From an uncultured Pseudomonadales bacterium (GTDB lineage: Bacteria; Pseudomonadota; Gammaproteobacteria; Pseudomonadales; Azotimanducaceae), in the NCBI GenBank assembly GCA_937921865.1, contig CAKZWF010000094.1:1-51786 (forward strand): a stretch of DNA of 51,786 nt, in the 5' to 3' direction. A model generated the notes under the pieces. It worked only from the letters and a program-made list of their open reading frames with translations, searched no databases and had not been told where the DNA came from. Made by a program: the position numbers and the translations under genes. Positions 35,501 through 44,270 of this stretch are shown here, piece after piece. How positions within the stretch are numbered: position 1 is the first letter of the stretch; each line of letters begins with the position of its first letter.

Positions 35501-36520
35501 CTACCAGGTATAGCCGATGCGGAAATTATAGGTTTCATCCAGATCGTCAACATCATCCTGGGCACCGCCATCGTATTCCCACAAGCCTTCAAACCTGGTT
35601 TCGAAGCCGAGGATCAGCGGCATCTTGATACCAAAACGGGTATTTAGAATCAGGTCGTCGGGGCTATCCATATTGAGGATGCCGTCATGCTCCAGATACA
35701 GGGTGGTGCCAAAACCAAGGATTTCGCTGGTTACATTGAGGTCCCAGAGCGCGCCTGGGTAATCGTCGTCTTCGGCCACATCAAACTGCTCGTCGACGTA
35801 GACCGGGCCCAGCTCACCAATGATTGTCAGGTCGGGGGTGTTGAGGAAACGTCGACCAAGATAAGGCCCAACCGTCGTCCGCAGATCCAGATCCTGGAAC
35901 CGGTCATACTCAAAGCGGGCACTCACACCCCAGTAGTTTTCGGTGTCGCCTTTGAAGAATCGGTCGTATTTCATCTGACCAAGCCAGTTATCAGTAGTCT
36001 TATCGCCGTTGTTCTCGTCGATTTCCTGGTTGTAGCGGATCGTGTAGCGATCCGTCAGGCTGCGCCAGACGCTCCTGCCGATAAAATCCCACTCATCGCT
36101 ATCCGAATTTCCACGTTCAGTTTCCAGCGCTGCACTGAATTCGCCGGACCATTTATAGCCATCGCCCAGCTGCCAGGGTTCCGGGTTGATCAGCTCAATA
36201 TCGGTTGCGGCAAACAGGACTTCCGGCTCACCGCCACCGCGCGCAACCAGCTGGCCACCAGAGCTATCGATCTCCCGATCTCGCAGAATCCGACCATCTT
36301 CCATCTTCAGCGTCACCGTGCTGTCGGTAATCACCCGGGCAATGTTCTCTTCTTTGATGCTGATCTTGCCGGCAAATGGGGTGTCAAACACCACCAGATC
36401 GGCTTCTGCACTGACCAGGGTACCGATGAGCATCGATCCGTTGTTCAAATACATTTCGTCGGCTGCTGCACCGACCCCGAACACCATCAGCAGCAATCCC
36501 AGACCCTGAATACGTCTCAC
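35501..36520 (-). CDS. DUF481 outer-membrane beta-barrel protein
   Basis: A 339-residue exported protein. The start is GTG 36520, chosen because AAGGAG stands seven bases ahead and the next residues form a signal peptide (IQGLGLLLMVFGVGAAA); the frame is open 57 codons further without homology. Residues about 20-110 form a small beta-rich domain (MYLNNGSMLIGTLVSAEAD). From about 135 to the end is a DUF481 barrel with alternating strands (GYKWSGEFSAALETERGNSD, YTIRYNQEIDENNGDKT) ending in an aromatic residue (FRIGYTW), typical of outer-membrane proteins. The family includes salt-induced proteins; function is unknown. Confidence 0.88.
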   Translation of the reverse strand: MRRIQGLGLLLMVFGVGAAADEMYLNNGSMLIGTLVSAEADLVVFDTPFAGKISIKEENIARVITDSTVTLKMEDGRILRDREIDSSGGQLVARGGGEPEVLFAATDIELINPEPWQLGDGYKWSGEFSAALETERGNSDSDEWDFIGRSVWRSLTDRYTIRYNQEIDENNGDKTTDNWLGQMKYDRFFKGDTENYWGVSARFEYDRFQDLDLRTTVGPYLGRRFLNTPDLTIIGELGPVYVDEQFDVAEDDDYPGALWDLNVTSEILGFGTTLYLEHDGILNMDSPDDLILNTRFGIKMPLILGFETRFEGLWEYDGGAQDDVDDLDETYNFRIGYTW

Positions 36521-36668
36521 ATTAACTCTCCTTGTCGGCGGCGACAGCCGCAGTTTCAGTCTCGATCGGAAGCCCCAACAGGCAGAACCCAACGACAGCG
36601 TTGCTTTACTGATCGCTACGGTCCGATTTTTAAGGGCGGACACGATACCCGAGCCAACGCAACAAAAC

Positions 36669-36688
36669 AGCCCCCGAACGGGCTTTTT
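36669..36688 (+). terminator. orphan intrinsic terminator-like hairpin between divergent genes
   Basis: AGCCC (36669-36673) pairs with GGGCT (36680-36684) around a six-base loop and is followed by five T (36684-36688); the complementary strand also ends in a T-rich GTTTTG. It lies 150 nt upstream of the DUF481 start and 107 nt upstream of the serine hydrolase start, where no gene needs a terminator. The 274-nt gap holds no supported gene. Confidence 0.5.
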
Positions 36689-36794
36689 CACCTGATCTGC
36701 AACAGTTGCAGGTGACCGTTCGGATTTGGACTTTCGCTACCCAATCAAAGACGATGTTGTCTGGTTCAACGACACTGGTTAGGGAGAGAGAAAT

Positions 36795-37931
36795 ATGTCC
36801 ATCGACGGAATCTGCGATGAGAAATTTACCGGCGTGCGGGCCGCATTCGAAGAGAACTTTGCAGAGCACGGTGATGTAGGCGCCAGTGTCGCTGTGAGCG
36901 TTGACGGAGAGATGGTCGTCGACCTCTGGGGTGGCTACGCTGACGAAAACAGCACCACCCCCTGGGAACAGGACACACTGGTCAACGTCTATTCAACTAC
37001 CAAAACCATGGCAGCACTGACCCTGCTGGTGCTGGCGGATCGCGGCGAAGTCGATTTGGACGCCAATGTTGCCGACTACTGGCCCGAGTTCGGGGCCAAC
37101 GGCAAAGGCCAGGTCAAGGTCCGCCACTTCATGAGCCATTCCGCGGGTCTATCCGGCCTGGCAGAGCCGGTTACAGAACACGACCTGTACAACTGGGACA
37201 AAATCACCGCAATGCTGGCCAGCCAGGCACCCTGGTGGGAACCAGGCACCCAGAGCGGCTACCACGCGATCACCCAGGGCTACCTGATCGGCGAAATTGT
37301 CCGACGGGTCAGCGGCAGAAGTCTGGGGCGTTATTTCGCGGATGAAATCGCCGGTCCACTGAACGCAGACTTTCACATCGGGCTGGATGAAGCGCACTTT
37401 GCTCGAGTAGGCGAACTGATTCCACCGGAAGCACCACCCCAGGATGCGCTGGGCGCCGAGCCTGATTCAGTGGCGGCGAGGTCCTTCGCCAGCCCGCCCA
37501 TTGACGCGCTGTGGTCGCGCAATGCGGCATGGCGGAAAGCGGAAATTCCCGCCGCCAACGGCCACGGCAATGCCCGCTCAGTGGTTCGCGCTCAGACTCC
37601 TATCGCCTGCGGCGGCAGCGCATTTGGTGTCGATCTGGTGTCGCCAGAGACAGTCAGGCGCATCTTCGATGAGCAGACCAATGGCACCGACCTGGTGCTT
37701 GGCGTCCCGATCCGCTTCGGCATGGGCTATGGGCTGCAGAGTGAGCTGATGCCGCTCGGACCCAACAAAAACGTCTGCTATTGGGGCGGCTGGGGTGGCT
37801 CGCTGGCCCTGATCGACTGCGATTCAAGGATGTGCATCAGCTACGTGATGAACAAAATGGTCGCCACCCTGATGGGCGATCCTCGCAGCGGATCCCTGGT
37901 CGGCGCGACCTATCAGGCGCTGGCCAGCTGA
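36795..37931 (+). CDS. serine hydrolase of the beta-lactamase/EstB family
   Basis: A 378-residue class C beta-lactamase-fold esterase (beta-lactamase-related family). The nucleophile motif SxxK is STTK (Ser67-Lys70 in VNVYSTTKTMAAL). The second-motif tyrosine is in SGYHAITQGYLIGEIVRR, and a late Gly-rich WGGWGGSLALID stands in for the KTG-type strand. No signal peptide is visible, unlike true beta-lactamases, so a cytoplasmic esterase role is more likely than antibiotic resistance. ATG 36795 has GGGAGAGAG upstream. Substrate unknown. Confidence 0.88.
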   Translation: MSIDGICDEKFTGVRAAFEENFAEHGDVGASVAVSVDGEMVVDLWGGYADENSTTPWEQDTLVNVYSTTKTMAALTLLVLADRGEVDLDANVADYWPEFGANGKGQVKVRHFMSHSAGLSGLAEPVTEHDLYNWDKITAMLASQAPWWEPGTQSGYHAITQGYLIGEIVRRVSGRSLGRYFADEIAGPLNADFHIGLDEAHFARVGELIPPEAPPQDALGAEPDSVAARSFASPPIDALWSRNAAWRKAEIPAANGHGNARSVVRAQTPIACGGSAFGVDLVSPETVRRIFDEQTNGTDLVLGVPIRFGMGYGLQSELMPLGPNKNVCYWGGWGGSLALIDCDSRMCISYVMNKMVATLMGDPRSGSLVGATYQALAS

Positions 37932-37946
37932 ACCGACGCAATAAAT

Positions 37947-38771
37947 TCAGACCCGGGCGCTGACCAGCCAGCAGGCAGCGCCCAGAGTGACGCCGGACTC
38001 ATTCACATGCGGCAACAGCGCCTCTCTGGCGGCCGCCAGAGCCTGTTGTTTGAGGTCATCGTCAAGTTCCGCCAGAACGCGTGCCACCGGTCCGATTTCG
38101 CCCTGAAAAGCGACCGCTTCATCCAGCGACGCCCCGACGTTGAGCTCCGCAGCTATCGGGTCGCAGAGAATATCATTGAACCCGCCGGCTTCCAGAATAC
38201 TGCTCACGTAGTCCGGATCAGCAAACGCAAACGGTCCCGGTGCCTTAGGGTCCGGCGGAGATTCAGGGACCGGCAGAAACGGCTGAACGGCCCGTCCGGC
38301 CAGCGCCACCCAGGCGTTGGCCGCAGCCGCCTGCCAGCACAGAAACACCAGTCGGCCACCGGGAACTAACGCGGCCGCCAGATTGCTGAAAGCGGCCACC
38401 GGGTCAGCAAAAAACATCACTCCGAAGCGGGAGAAGATCAGCTGATGATCCGCAGTGAAGCTCGCAGTTGCGGCATCAACCTGGCTGAACTGGACGTTAT
38501 CGAGGTCTGCCGAACGCTGTATTGCCCGCGCCAGCATCGGTTCGGATATGTCGATGCCCCAGACTGAGGCACCCTGCTGCGCCAGCGCGATGCTGGTGGC
38601 ACCACAGCCGCAGCCAACATCAATGACCCGCTCGCCGGACCGCGGATCCGCCCGCTCAATTGTGGTCGTGGACAGCCCGGCAAGCATCTCATCCATCCGC
38701 TCCTGAGCGTTCACCCAGGTCTGACCGGCCTGACCATTCCAGTACTCAATCTGCGCGTTGTTTCCGGACAT
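37947..38771 (-). CDS. class I SAM-dependent methyltransferase
   Basis: A 274-residue methyltransferase of the UbiE/Methyltransf_25 type. Motif I is RVIDVGCGCGATSIALAQQG, the acidic post-I strand is VWGIDISEPMLARA, and motif IV-like FSRFGVMFFADPVAAF follows. The N-terminal YWNGQAGQTWVNAQERMD is typical of this subgroup. ATG 38771 is chosen because GAGGAG precedes it; the frame extends 20 codons further. It converges on the serine hydrolase with 15 nt between. The substrate is unknown. Confidence 0.88.
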   Translation of the reverse strand: MSGNNAQIEYWNGQAGQTWVNAQERMDEMLAGLSTTTIERADPRSGERVIDVGCGCGATSIALAQQGASVWGIDISEPMLARAIQRSADLDNVQFSQVDAATASFTADHQLIFSRFGVMFFADPVAAFSNLAAALVPGGRLVFLCWQAAAANAWVALAGRAVQPFLPVPESPPDPKAPGPFAFADPDYVSSILEAGGFNDILCDPIAAELNVGASLDEAVAFQGEIGPVARVLAELDDDLKQQALAAAREALLPHVNESGVTLGAACWLVSARV

Positions 38772-38983
38772 CTGCTCTCCTCGCTGTGCTGGCTGATCCC
38801 GCATGTTGTTGCGCCGCTTCTCACAGGTCAACTGATAGCAGCAGATTGAACTGGCCAGCCGGGCGAACAGAATCTAGGGTAACGTCATGAACTTTCACAG
38901 CCGCCCCTTCTCACCGGACCAACTGGGCCCGCGAAATCACCTGCCTGAAACAGCTCTAGCGGTGCAGGCTAAGTGCTGCAGGC

Positions 38984-39967
38984 TCAACCCATCTGCCGCA
39001 GCACGGCAGCATAATCCGCAGCATCAACATTGCCGCCGCTGATCACAACGCCCACGGCCTGATTTCGACAGTCATGTTTACCGCTGAGCACAGCAGCGAG
39101 AGCCACAGCGCCGCCGGGTTCCACGACCAGTTTGAGGTGTTCGAAGGCGAAACGCATAGCCGTGCGCACTTCATCGTCGCTGACGCGCAGGCCGCCACGC
39201 AGCAGGCGTTGATTGATTTCGAAGGTTAGTGCACCGGGTCGCTCTGCCAGCAGCGCATCACAGATCGACCGGGCGTCCGCTGGATTTGCCAGCCGTTCAC
39301 CAGCAACCAGCGAACGGGCAGTGTCATCAAACTCTACGGGTTCAACCGAAAATACCGAAGTCACTGGGCTGAGGGCTGCAAATGCGATCGCGACCCCGGA
39401 AATCAGACCACCGCCACCGCAACACACCAGCAGCGAATCCAGAGTGATCCCAAGCGAATCAAGCTGACGGGTAAACTCCAGCCCACAGGTTCCCTGCCCG
39501 GCAATCACATCTGGATGGTCATAAGATGGCACCAGGGCAGCGCCGCTGCGTTGGGCAATGTTCCGGGCGATCGCTTCCCGGTCTTCACTGAAACGATCGT
39601 AGCCAACCACCTCAGCGCCGAGTTCCAGGGTGCGTTGCAGCTTTATTTGCGGCGCATCATGCGGCATCACGATGGTCGCCCGGGTACCCAGCAACGCAGC
39701 AGCAGCGGCAACACCCTGGGCGTGGTTTCCTGAAGACCAGGCCACCACACCCGCTTCGAGCTCAGCAGCATCCAGCTGGGCAATTCGATTGTAGGCCCCA
39801 CGGAATTTGAACGACCCGGTGCGCTGCAGGCACTCGGGTTTCAGCAGTACCCGACCACCGCAGGCAGCGTTCAATGCAGCGTTCTCGATAACCGGCGTCA
39901 CCACAGCCAGACCGTCAAGTCGCTGCGCGGCTGCTTCAATATCGGTAAAAGAAACGCTTTCGGACAT
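38984..39967 (-). CDS. threonine/serine dehydratase-like PLP enzyme
   Basis: A 327-residue fold-type II PLP enzyme that deaminates threonine or serine to 2-oxoacids, or racemises/dehydrates related hydroxy amino acids. The Schiff-base lysine is Lys54 in TGSFKFRGAYN, the substrate loop is SSGNHAQGVA, and the phosphate cup is CCGGGGLISGVAIA. It lacks the C-terminal ACT-like regulatory domains of biosynthetic IlvA, matching the catabolic/serine-racemase-like form. ATG 39967 has GGAG upstream. It is divergent from a nitroreductase gene. The 212 nt between this gene and the methyltransferase start hold nothing recognisable. Confidence 0.9.
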   Translation of the reverse strand: MSESVSFTDIEAAAQRLDGLAVVTPVIENAALNAACGGRVLLKPECLQRTGSFKFRGAYNRIAQLDAAELEAGVVAWSSGNHAQGVAAAAALLGTRATIVMPHDAPQIKLQRTLELGAEVVGYDRFSEDREAIARNIAQRSGAALVPSYDHPDVIAGQGTCGLEFTRQLDSLGITLDSLLVCCGGGGLISGVAIAFAALSPVTSVFSVEPVEFDDTARSLVAGERLANPADARSICDALLAERPGALTFEINQRLLRGGLRVSDDEVRTAMRFAFEHLKLVVEPGGAVALAAVLSGKHDCRNQAVGVVISGGNVDAADYAAVLRQMG

Positions 39968-40041
39968 GCGCTGTGCTCCACTTCCTGAATTCCATCGAGT
40001 ACCCTCAACTTTGAACTGGGCAGATCAGAGAGTGCAAGCCG

Positions 40042-40689
40042 ATGAGTGATGACAACAGCAACGAGATGAGTTTATTCGAAGCCATGTACAGCTGCCGGGC
40101 GATGCGACGGCTCGATACCCGGGAAGTTGCCGAAGAGCTTTTGGTCAAACTGGTGGACGCTGCCAACCAGGCGCCCTCGGGCTCCAATATGCAGAATGCC
40201 CGCTGGATTGTGGTCCGGGACGCCGAGGTTAAAAAGAAGCTGGCCGATCTCAACCGAATTGGTGTGGAAGCCTACATTGGTCCAATGGTCGACAATCCCG
40301 GCGAACTGCCGCATCAGCCAGTCGACAAAAGACGCCGCATGATGCACGCGGTTCTCTGGCAGATGGAGCATCTGCACGAGTTGCCCGCACTCATTATTGC
40401 CTGCATGGAGTTCGGTCAGAAGGTCGACGGGGCTATGGCAGCTGCGGGCAGCGGTTCGATCTGGCCCGGCATTCAGAACCTGTTGCTGGCAGCCCGAGCG
40501 CTCGGCTTGGGTGCTGCACCAACAACCCTGGCGCTGGGTAATCCGAAAGCGGTTGCCGAGGCATTGAACCTGCCTGATACCATGGCCGCCTACTGCCTGA
40601 TCCCGGTCGGCTACCCGCTCGGCAAATTCGGTCCGGTGACTAGAAAACCGGTGAGCGAAATCATGCGTTTCGACGGCTGGTCAGATTGA
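40042..40689 (+). CDS. nitroreductase family protein
   Basis: A 215-residue FMN-dependent nitroreductase-fold oxidoreductase. The N-terminal FMN-binding segment is LFEAMYSCRAMRRLDTREVA (Arg pair typical for FMN phosphate), followed by NQAPSGSNMQNARWIVVRDA. Later IWPGIQNLLLAARALGLGAAP and the C-terminal PVGYPLGKFGPVTRKPVSEI complete the family pattern. It probably reduces nitro, quinone or enone groups with NAD(P)H. It is the first of a plus-strand run including DUF1499, a UbiC-like lyase and fumC. Substrate unknown. Confidence 0.9.
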   Translation: MSDDNSNEMSLFEAMYSCRAMRRLDTREVAEELLVKLVDAANQAPSGSNMQNARWIVVRDAEVKKKLADLNRIGVEAYIGPMVDNPGELPHQPVDKRRRMMHAVLWQMEHLHELPALIIACMEFGQKVDGAMAAAGSGSIWPGIQNLLLAARALGLGAAPTTLALGNPKAVAEALNLPDTMAAYCLIPVGYPLGKFGPVTRKPVSEIMRFDGWSD

Positions 40690-40701
40690 CCACTACTGGA
40701 C

Positions 40702-41076
40702 TTGAATCCACTCGACCCCTGTCCGGATTCGCCGAACTGTGTCTGCGGCGACGACACAGGGGCGCGACATGTTGCGCCTTTCAGGATCATCGGTGATGCG
40801 TCGACTGCCTGGCAGGCCTTGCTCAAACACCTGCAATCGCGACGCGGTTGCAGAGTGATCAGCTACGATGACGCATGTCTGAATGCCGAGGCAACAACGC
40901 AGATCTGGCGTTTTGTCGACGCTGTCGAATTTCAATTACGTCCAATCGAGAAGGCCATCGCGGTGCGTTCCGCATCGCCAGTCGGCTACTGGGATCAATG
41001 CGCCAACCGGCCGCGCATCGAATCCATTCGCCGTGCGTTGATCGCGCAGGGTGTGATCACACCGAAACAAAGTTAG
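40702..41076 (+). CDS. DUF1499 domain protein, TTG start
   Basis: A 124-residue protein matching DUF1499: N-terminal CPDSPNCVCGDD, middle AEATTQIWRFVDAVEFQLRP and C-terminal AVRSASPVGYWDQCANRPRI with the final IESIRRAL. It starts at TTG 40702, 12 nt after the nitroreductase stop; no in-frame ATG would retain the conserved CPxSPNCV motif. No signal peptide is seen, although many DUF1499 proteins are exported. Function is unknown. The next gene begins 2 nt downstream, indicating one transcript. Confidence 0.85.
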   Translation: MNPLDPCPDSPNCVCGDDTGARHVAPFRIIGDASTAWQALLKHLQSRRGCRVISYDDACLNAEATTQIWRFVDAVEFQLRPIEKAIAVRSASPVGYWDQCANRPRIESIRRALIAQGVITPKQS

Positions 41077-41078
41077 TC

Positions 41079-41615
41079 ATGCACACAGATCTACCGGCGC
41101 AGAATCCGCTGCGCAGTCCCCTCCGGCTGCAATTTCAACTCGATCGCGAGCGTTTGCCGAATCTGTCGGCCTGGGTCAATGTGCCCGGTTCAATGACCCG
41201 GGCAATCGCCACCACCTGCGGTCAGCAACCCGATGTTGACGTTCGCTACGAAGGTCCAGGGCGCGCCAGCAGCTGGGAGGCTCGCCTCATCGATAACCCC
41301 CCGGGTTGCCGGGTCCACAGCCGGGAAATCACTCTGCGGGTCGACGGCAACGCTGTTCTGCTCGCGCGGTCGATTACGCCATCAGGCAGCGCGGTCGAAC
41401 CCCTGTTACGGGGTCTGGGCAGCAGACCGCTGGCCGAGCTGTTGTTTGCTGATCCGCGCTGGCGGCGTCACCAGGCACCGCTGGCTGTGTATGGAAATGA
41501 CGGCGACCAACTGCCGGGTCGGGTATGCGCCTGGACCTATGCCGGTCGTCGGGCCGGTGTTCTGCTGGTCGCCGAGTACTTTCTTCCCCCGCTTCTGGCG
41601 CTGCCGCCTCGCTGA
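41079..41615 (+). CDS. ubiC: chorismate--pyruvate lyase-like protein (UbiC family)
   Basis: A 178-residue protein resembling chorismate lyase, which releases 4-hydroxybenzoate and pyruvate as the first ubiquinone step. Family landmarks are WVNVPGSMTRAIATTCG (the W-x-SMT pattern), SREITLRVDGNAVLLARSIT (RE-V-L and the FAR-like strand), and LRGLGSRPLAELLFADPRWR (LG-x-x-PLG-x-x-LF). The active-site Arg/Glu positions appear conserved, but the sequence is diverged. ATG 41079 directly follows the DUF1499 stop; the frame is open far upstream as a shadow. ubiA is not adjacent. I rate the family as likely and the enzyme activity as probable. Confidence 0.78.
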   Translation: MHTDLPAQNPLRSPLRLQFQLDRERLPNLSAWVNVPGSMTRAIATTCGQQPDVDVRYEGPGRASSWEARLIDNPPGCRVHSREITLRVDGNAVLLARSITPSGSAVEPLLRGLGSRPLAELLFADPRWRRHQAPLAVYGNDGDQLPGRVCAWTYAGRRAGVLLVAEYFLPPLLALPPR

Positions 41616-41651
41616 CCGCAAACTGGGCCGGCCAGAGCAACGAGGCAGGCC

Positions 41652-43031
41652 ATGAGCGACAAAGATCCGGAAGTAAGGTTGGAACACGACACCATGGGCA
41701 CTCTGGAAGTGCCCGCAGACGCGCTCTGGGGCGCTCAGACCCAGCGGGCCATCAACAACTTCTCCATCAGCCCGCTGACCATGCCGCGCGCCTTCATCCG
41801 CGCACTTGGCCTGATCAAAGCCAGTGCGGCGAGAGTGAATGGCGAATTGGGGCTGATACCCGCTGTGGTGGCACAGGCCATCTCAGCGGCCGCAACCGCA
41901 GTCGCCGCCGGAGATCATGACGACCAGTTCCCGGTAGATGTCTTTCAGACTGGATCCGGTACCAGCAGCAACATGAATGCCAACGAAGTCATCGCCCGCC
42001 TGGCCAGCAGCAAAGGCGCAGACATTCACCCCAACGATCACGTCAATCACGGCCAGAGCAGCAACGATGTCATTCCGACCGCCATCCATCTGAGCGCGAC
42101 GCTGCAGACCACTGAACAACTGCTGCCGGCCCTCGCTCAGCTGCACGACGAAATAGCCAACAAAGCGGCTCAGCACACCGCAACAATCAAGACTGGTCGG
42201 ACTCATCTGATGGACGCGATGCCGTTGAGTCTCGCACAGGAAATGACTGCCTGGGCGGAACAGATCAGCCAGGGGCGGGAACGAATCACTGCCACCCTGC
42301 CACGCCTCCGGCAGCTGGCCCAGGGCGGCACCGCGGTCGGTACAGGTGTTAACGCCCATCCGGAATTCGCGCCGCGGTTCGCTCAAGATCTCAGCGAACA
42401 CACCGGAATCAGCTTCGTGCCAAGCGTGAACCTGTTTGTCGCTGTAGCCACTCAGGATACCGCGGTCGAGTTGTCCAGCCAGCTGAAGACGCTGGCTGTC
42501 AGCCTGACGAAGATCGCCAACGATATGCGCTGGATGAACAGCGGGCCAATTGCGGGACTTGCAGAAATCCAGCTGCCAGCCCTTCAGCCGGGCTCGAGCA
42601 TCATGCCGGGAAAGATCAACCCGGTGATTCCGGAAAGTGTCGCTATGGTCTGCGCGCAGGTCATGGGTAATGATCTGACCGTCACGGTGGCGGGAGCGTC
42701 AGGTAATTTTCAGCTCAATGTGATGTTGCCGGTCATCGCCTACAACCTGTTGCAGAGCATTGAACTGCTCAGCAACGCCAGCCGGGCGCTGGCTGACAAT
42801 GCGATTCGTGACCTGGTAGTGAACACCGCAAACCTTCAAGCAAGCGTCAGCCGCAACCCGATTCTGGTGACGGCGCTGAATGCGCTGATCGGCTACGAAA
42901 AAGGAGCGCAGATCGCCAAAGCCGCCTACCTGCAGGGGCGGCCGGTGATCGATGTTGCTGCAGAACTGACCGACATTCCCCGCACCGAACTGGAAAAGCT
43001 GCTGGATCCTGCTCGTTTGCTGGGGCCATAA
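41652..43031 (+). CDS. fumC: fumarate hydratase class II
   Basis: A 459-residue oxygen-stable fumarase that interconverts fumarate and malate in the TCA cycle. The fumarate-lyase signature is GSSIMPGKINPV, near residue 317. Other conserved sites are LWGAQTQRAINNF (about 25-37), TGSGTSSNMNANEV, NDHVNHGQSSNDVIPTA and KTGRTHLMDAMPL. Length matches the iron-free class II enzymes. It ends the plus-strand run at 40042-43031, 36 nt after the UbiC-like gene. Aspartase and argininosuccinate lyase are related, but the motifs fit FumC best. Confidence 0.95.
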   Translation: MSDKDPEVRLEHDTMGTLEVPADALWGAQTQRAINNFSISPLTMPRAFIRALGLIKASAARVNGELGLIPAVVAQAISAAATAVAAGDHDDQFPVDVFQTGSGTSSNMNANEVIARLASSKGADIHPNDHVNHGQSSNDVIPTAIHLSATLQTTEQLLPALAQLHDEIANKAAQHTATIKTGRTHLMDAMPLSLAQEMTAWAEQISQGRERITATLPRLRQLAQGGTAVGTGVNAHPEFAPRFAQDLSEHTGISFVPSVNLFVAVATQDTAVELSSQLKTLAVSLTKIANDMRWMNSGPIAGLAEIQLPALQPGSSIMPGKINPVIPESVAMVCAQVMGNDLTVTVAGASGNFQLNVMLPVIAYNLLQSIELLSNASRALADNAIRDLVVNTANLQASVSRNPILVTALNALIGYEKGAQIAKAAYLQGRPVIDVAAELTDIPRTELEKLLDPARLLGP

Positions 43032-43033
43032 GT

Positions 43034-43069
43034 CACAGCCGCCTGGGCATAAACCACAGCCGCGTGGGC
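43034..43069. repeat. two imperfect 15-bp direct repeats after fumC
   Basis: CACAGCCGCCTGGGC (43034-43048) recurs as CACAGCCGCGTGGGC (43055-43069), one mismatch, 21-nt period, immediately downstream of the fumC stop. It is a short duplication in the gap between convergent genes, without hairpin or T-run. Confidence 0.6.
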
Positions 43070-43108
43070 GGAGCGGATGGATGAGGTCGGGAAATCAGGG
43101 CGCTGCAA

Positions 43109-43429
43109 TCAACGCTGAAATATATTGTAGTGCACGCCAAATGGATCCCGAATGATGCATGCATGACCGGCACCACTCCAGCTCACCACCTCGCAACCGT
43201 TAGCTTCTAGGTAACCGCGAGCCGCTTCGACATCATCCACCAGCAGTTCCATCAGTAATCCTGAACAATGTTTTTTTTCATCGACAAACAGTGTCAACGG
43301 ACCTGCATCGATGGCCGGAATGCCGGAATCGCTGTCCACAGGGAAGCCCAGCACCTCGGTATAAAAGCTGTGGGCAGCCTTCGGGTCATCAGCCTGCAGG
43401 GCCACACACTGACTCAACTCAAAATCCAT
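43109..43429 (-). CDS. VOC (glyoxalase/bleomycin resistance) family protein
   Basis: A 106-residue single-module VOC protein: ALQADDPKAAHSFYTEVLGF, DAGPLTLFVDEKK, LMELLVDDVEAARGYLEANG and the C-terminal IIRDPFGVHYNIFQR. These fit the beta-alpha-beta-beta-beta VOC fold; as a half-size unit it would dimerise. Metal-ligand positions are not all apparent, so it may bind rather than transform. ATG 43429 is chosen because GGAG precedes it; an upstream start six codons earlier lacks an RBS. Convergent with fumC and divergent from the crotonase gene. Confidence 0.85.
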   Translation of the reverse strand: MDFELSQCVALQADDPKAAHSFYTEVLGFPVDSDSGIPAIDAGPLTLFVDEKKHCSGLLMELLVDDVEAARGYLEANGCEVVSWSGAGHACIIRDPFGVHYNIFQR

Positions 43430-43505
43430 CAGATCTCTCCAGAGCATTTTTTGGCAACCTTAAGGTAACTCGCCCAACAACCCAACCGGGGGTATAGTTT
43501 CGATC

Positions 43506-44234
43506 ATGTCTGAAGTCATCATTGAGTCACACGACGGCTGGGCCGAAGTGATCCTGAACCGTCCTGCCACCCGCAACGCCATCAACGGCCCATTGGGTAT
43601 TGCGCTGGCAGAGTCATTTCGTGAGGTCGACGCCGACGATGCGGTCAATGTCGTGCTGTTTCGTGGTGCGCAAGGCGCGTTCTGCTCGGGACTGGACCTA
43701 AAGGCCTTCAACGCTGAACCGGCTCCGGACTGGCTGGCTGATTTTCAATCCATCTGGCGCGGCGCCCACAAAGCCATCTTTGACTGTCGCAAACCAATCG
43801 TCGGTGCGCTGGAACGCTATGCGATCAATGGCGGAGCCGCTCTGGCACTGGCTGCTGATCTGTTGATTGCCGGCGAAAATGCCTTTCTCCAGGTCGGCGA
43901 GGTGCAGCAGGGTATGGCTGCACCCTACAACCTGGCCTGGCTGCGACTTCACCACTCCCAGGCGCTGGCCAACCAGATAGCGTTGATCGGGCGGCGCTTC
44001 CCCGGCAGCGAACTGAAAAGCCTGGGCATAGCCACTGACACTGCCGCCGATGATCAGGTCCTGGAGGCCGCCGCAGCGCTGGCCCAGCAGCTGGCTGATT
44101 ACCCGCCTGGTGCGCTGGCGCGGATAAAAACCGGGTTGCGGCGCTATGGACCCGCATCAGCAGATGAATGGTTCGATCTTGCCGCTTCGCCAGATTCGCC
44201 TGGCGTAAAGGCACCCCGCGCCGTGGACCGATAA
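43506..44234 (+). CDS. enoyl-CoA hydratase/isomerase family protein
   Basis: A 242-residue crotonase-fold protein: VILNRPATRNAINGPLGIAL, oxyanion loops GAFCSGLDLKAFNAEP and YAINGGAALALAADLLIAGE, then LQVGEVQQGMAAPYNLAWLR. Both catalytic glutamates of standard enoyl-CoA hydratase seem missing or shifted (the first loop reads GGAALA), so hydration is doubtful and an isomerase, hydrolase or non-hydratase activity is more likely. It stands between a VOC gene and the SH3-domain gene, 37 nt ahead of the latter. Different from the crotonase at 7200. Confidence 0.85.
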   Translation: MSEVIIESHDGWAEVILNRPATRNAINGPLGIALAESFREVDADDAVNVVLFRGAQGAFCSGLDLKAFNAEPAPDWLADFQSIWRGAHKAIFDCRKPIVGALERYAINGGAALALAADLLIAGENAFLQVGEVQQGMAAPYNLAWLRLHHSQALANQIALIGRRFPGSELKSLGIATDTAADDQVLEAAAALAQQLADYPPGALARIKTGLRRYGPASADEWFDLAASPDSPGVKAPRAVDR

Positions 44235-44270
44235 CACGGATCAACCATACGTTTTCATGACAGGGAACTC

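Noticed and set aside
36795..37931. Beta-lactamase resistance gene
   Set aside because: SxxK motif present but no signal peptide and no class C KTG motif; fits the EstB-like esterase group.
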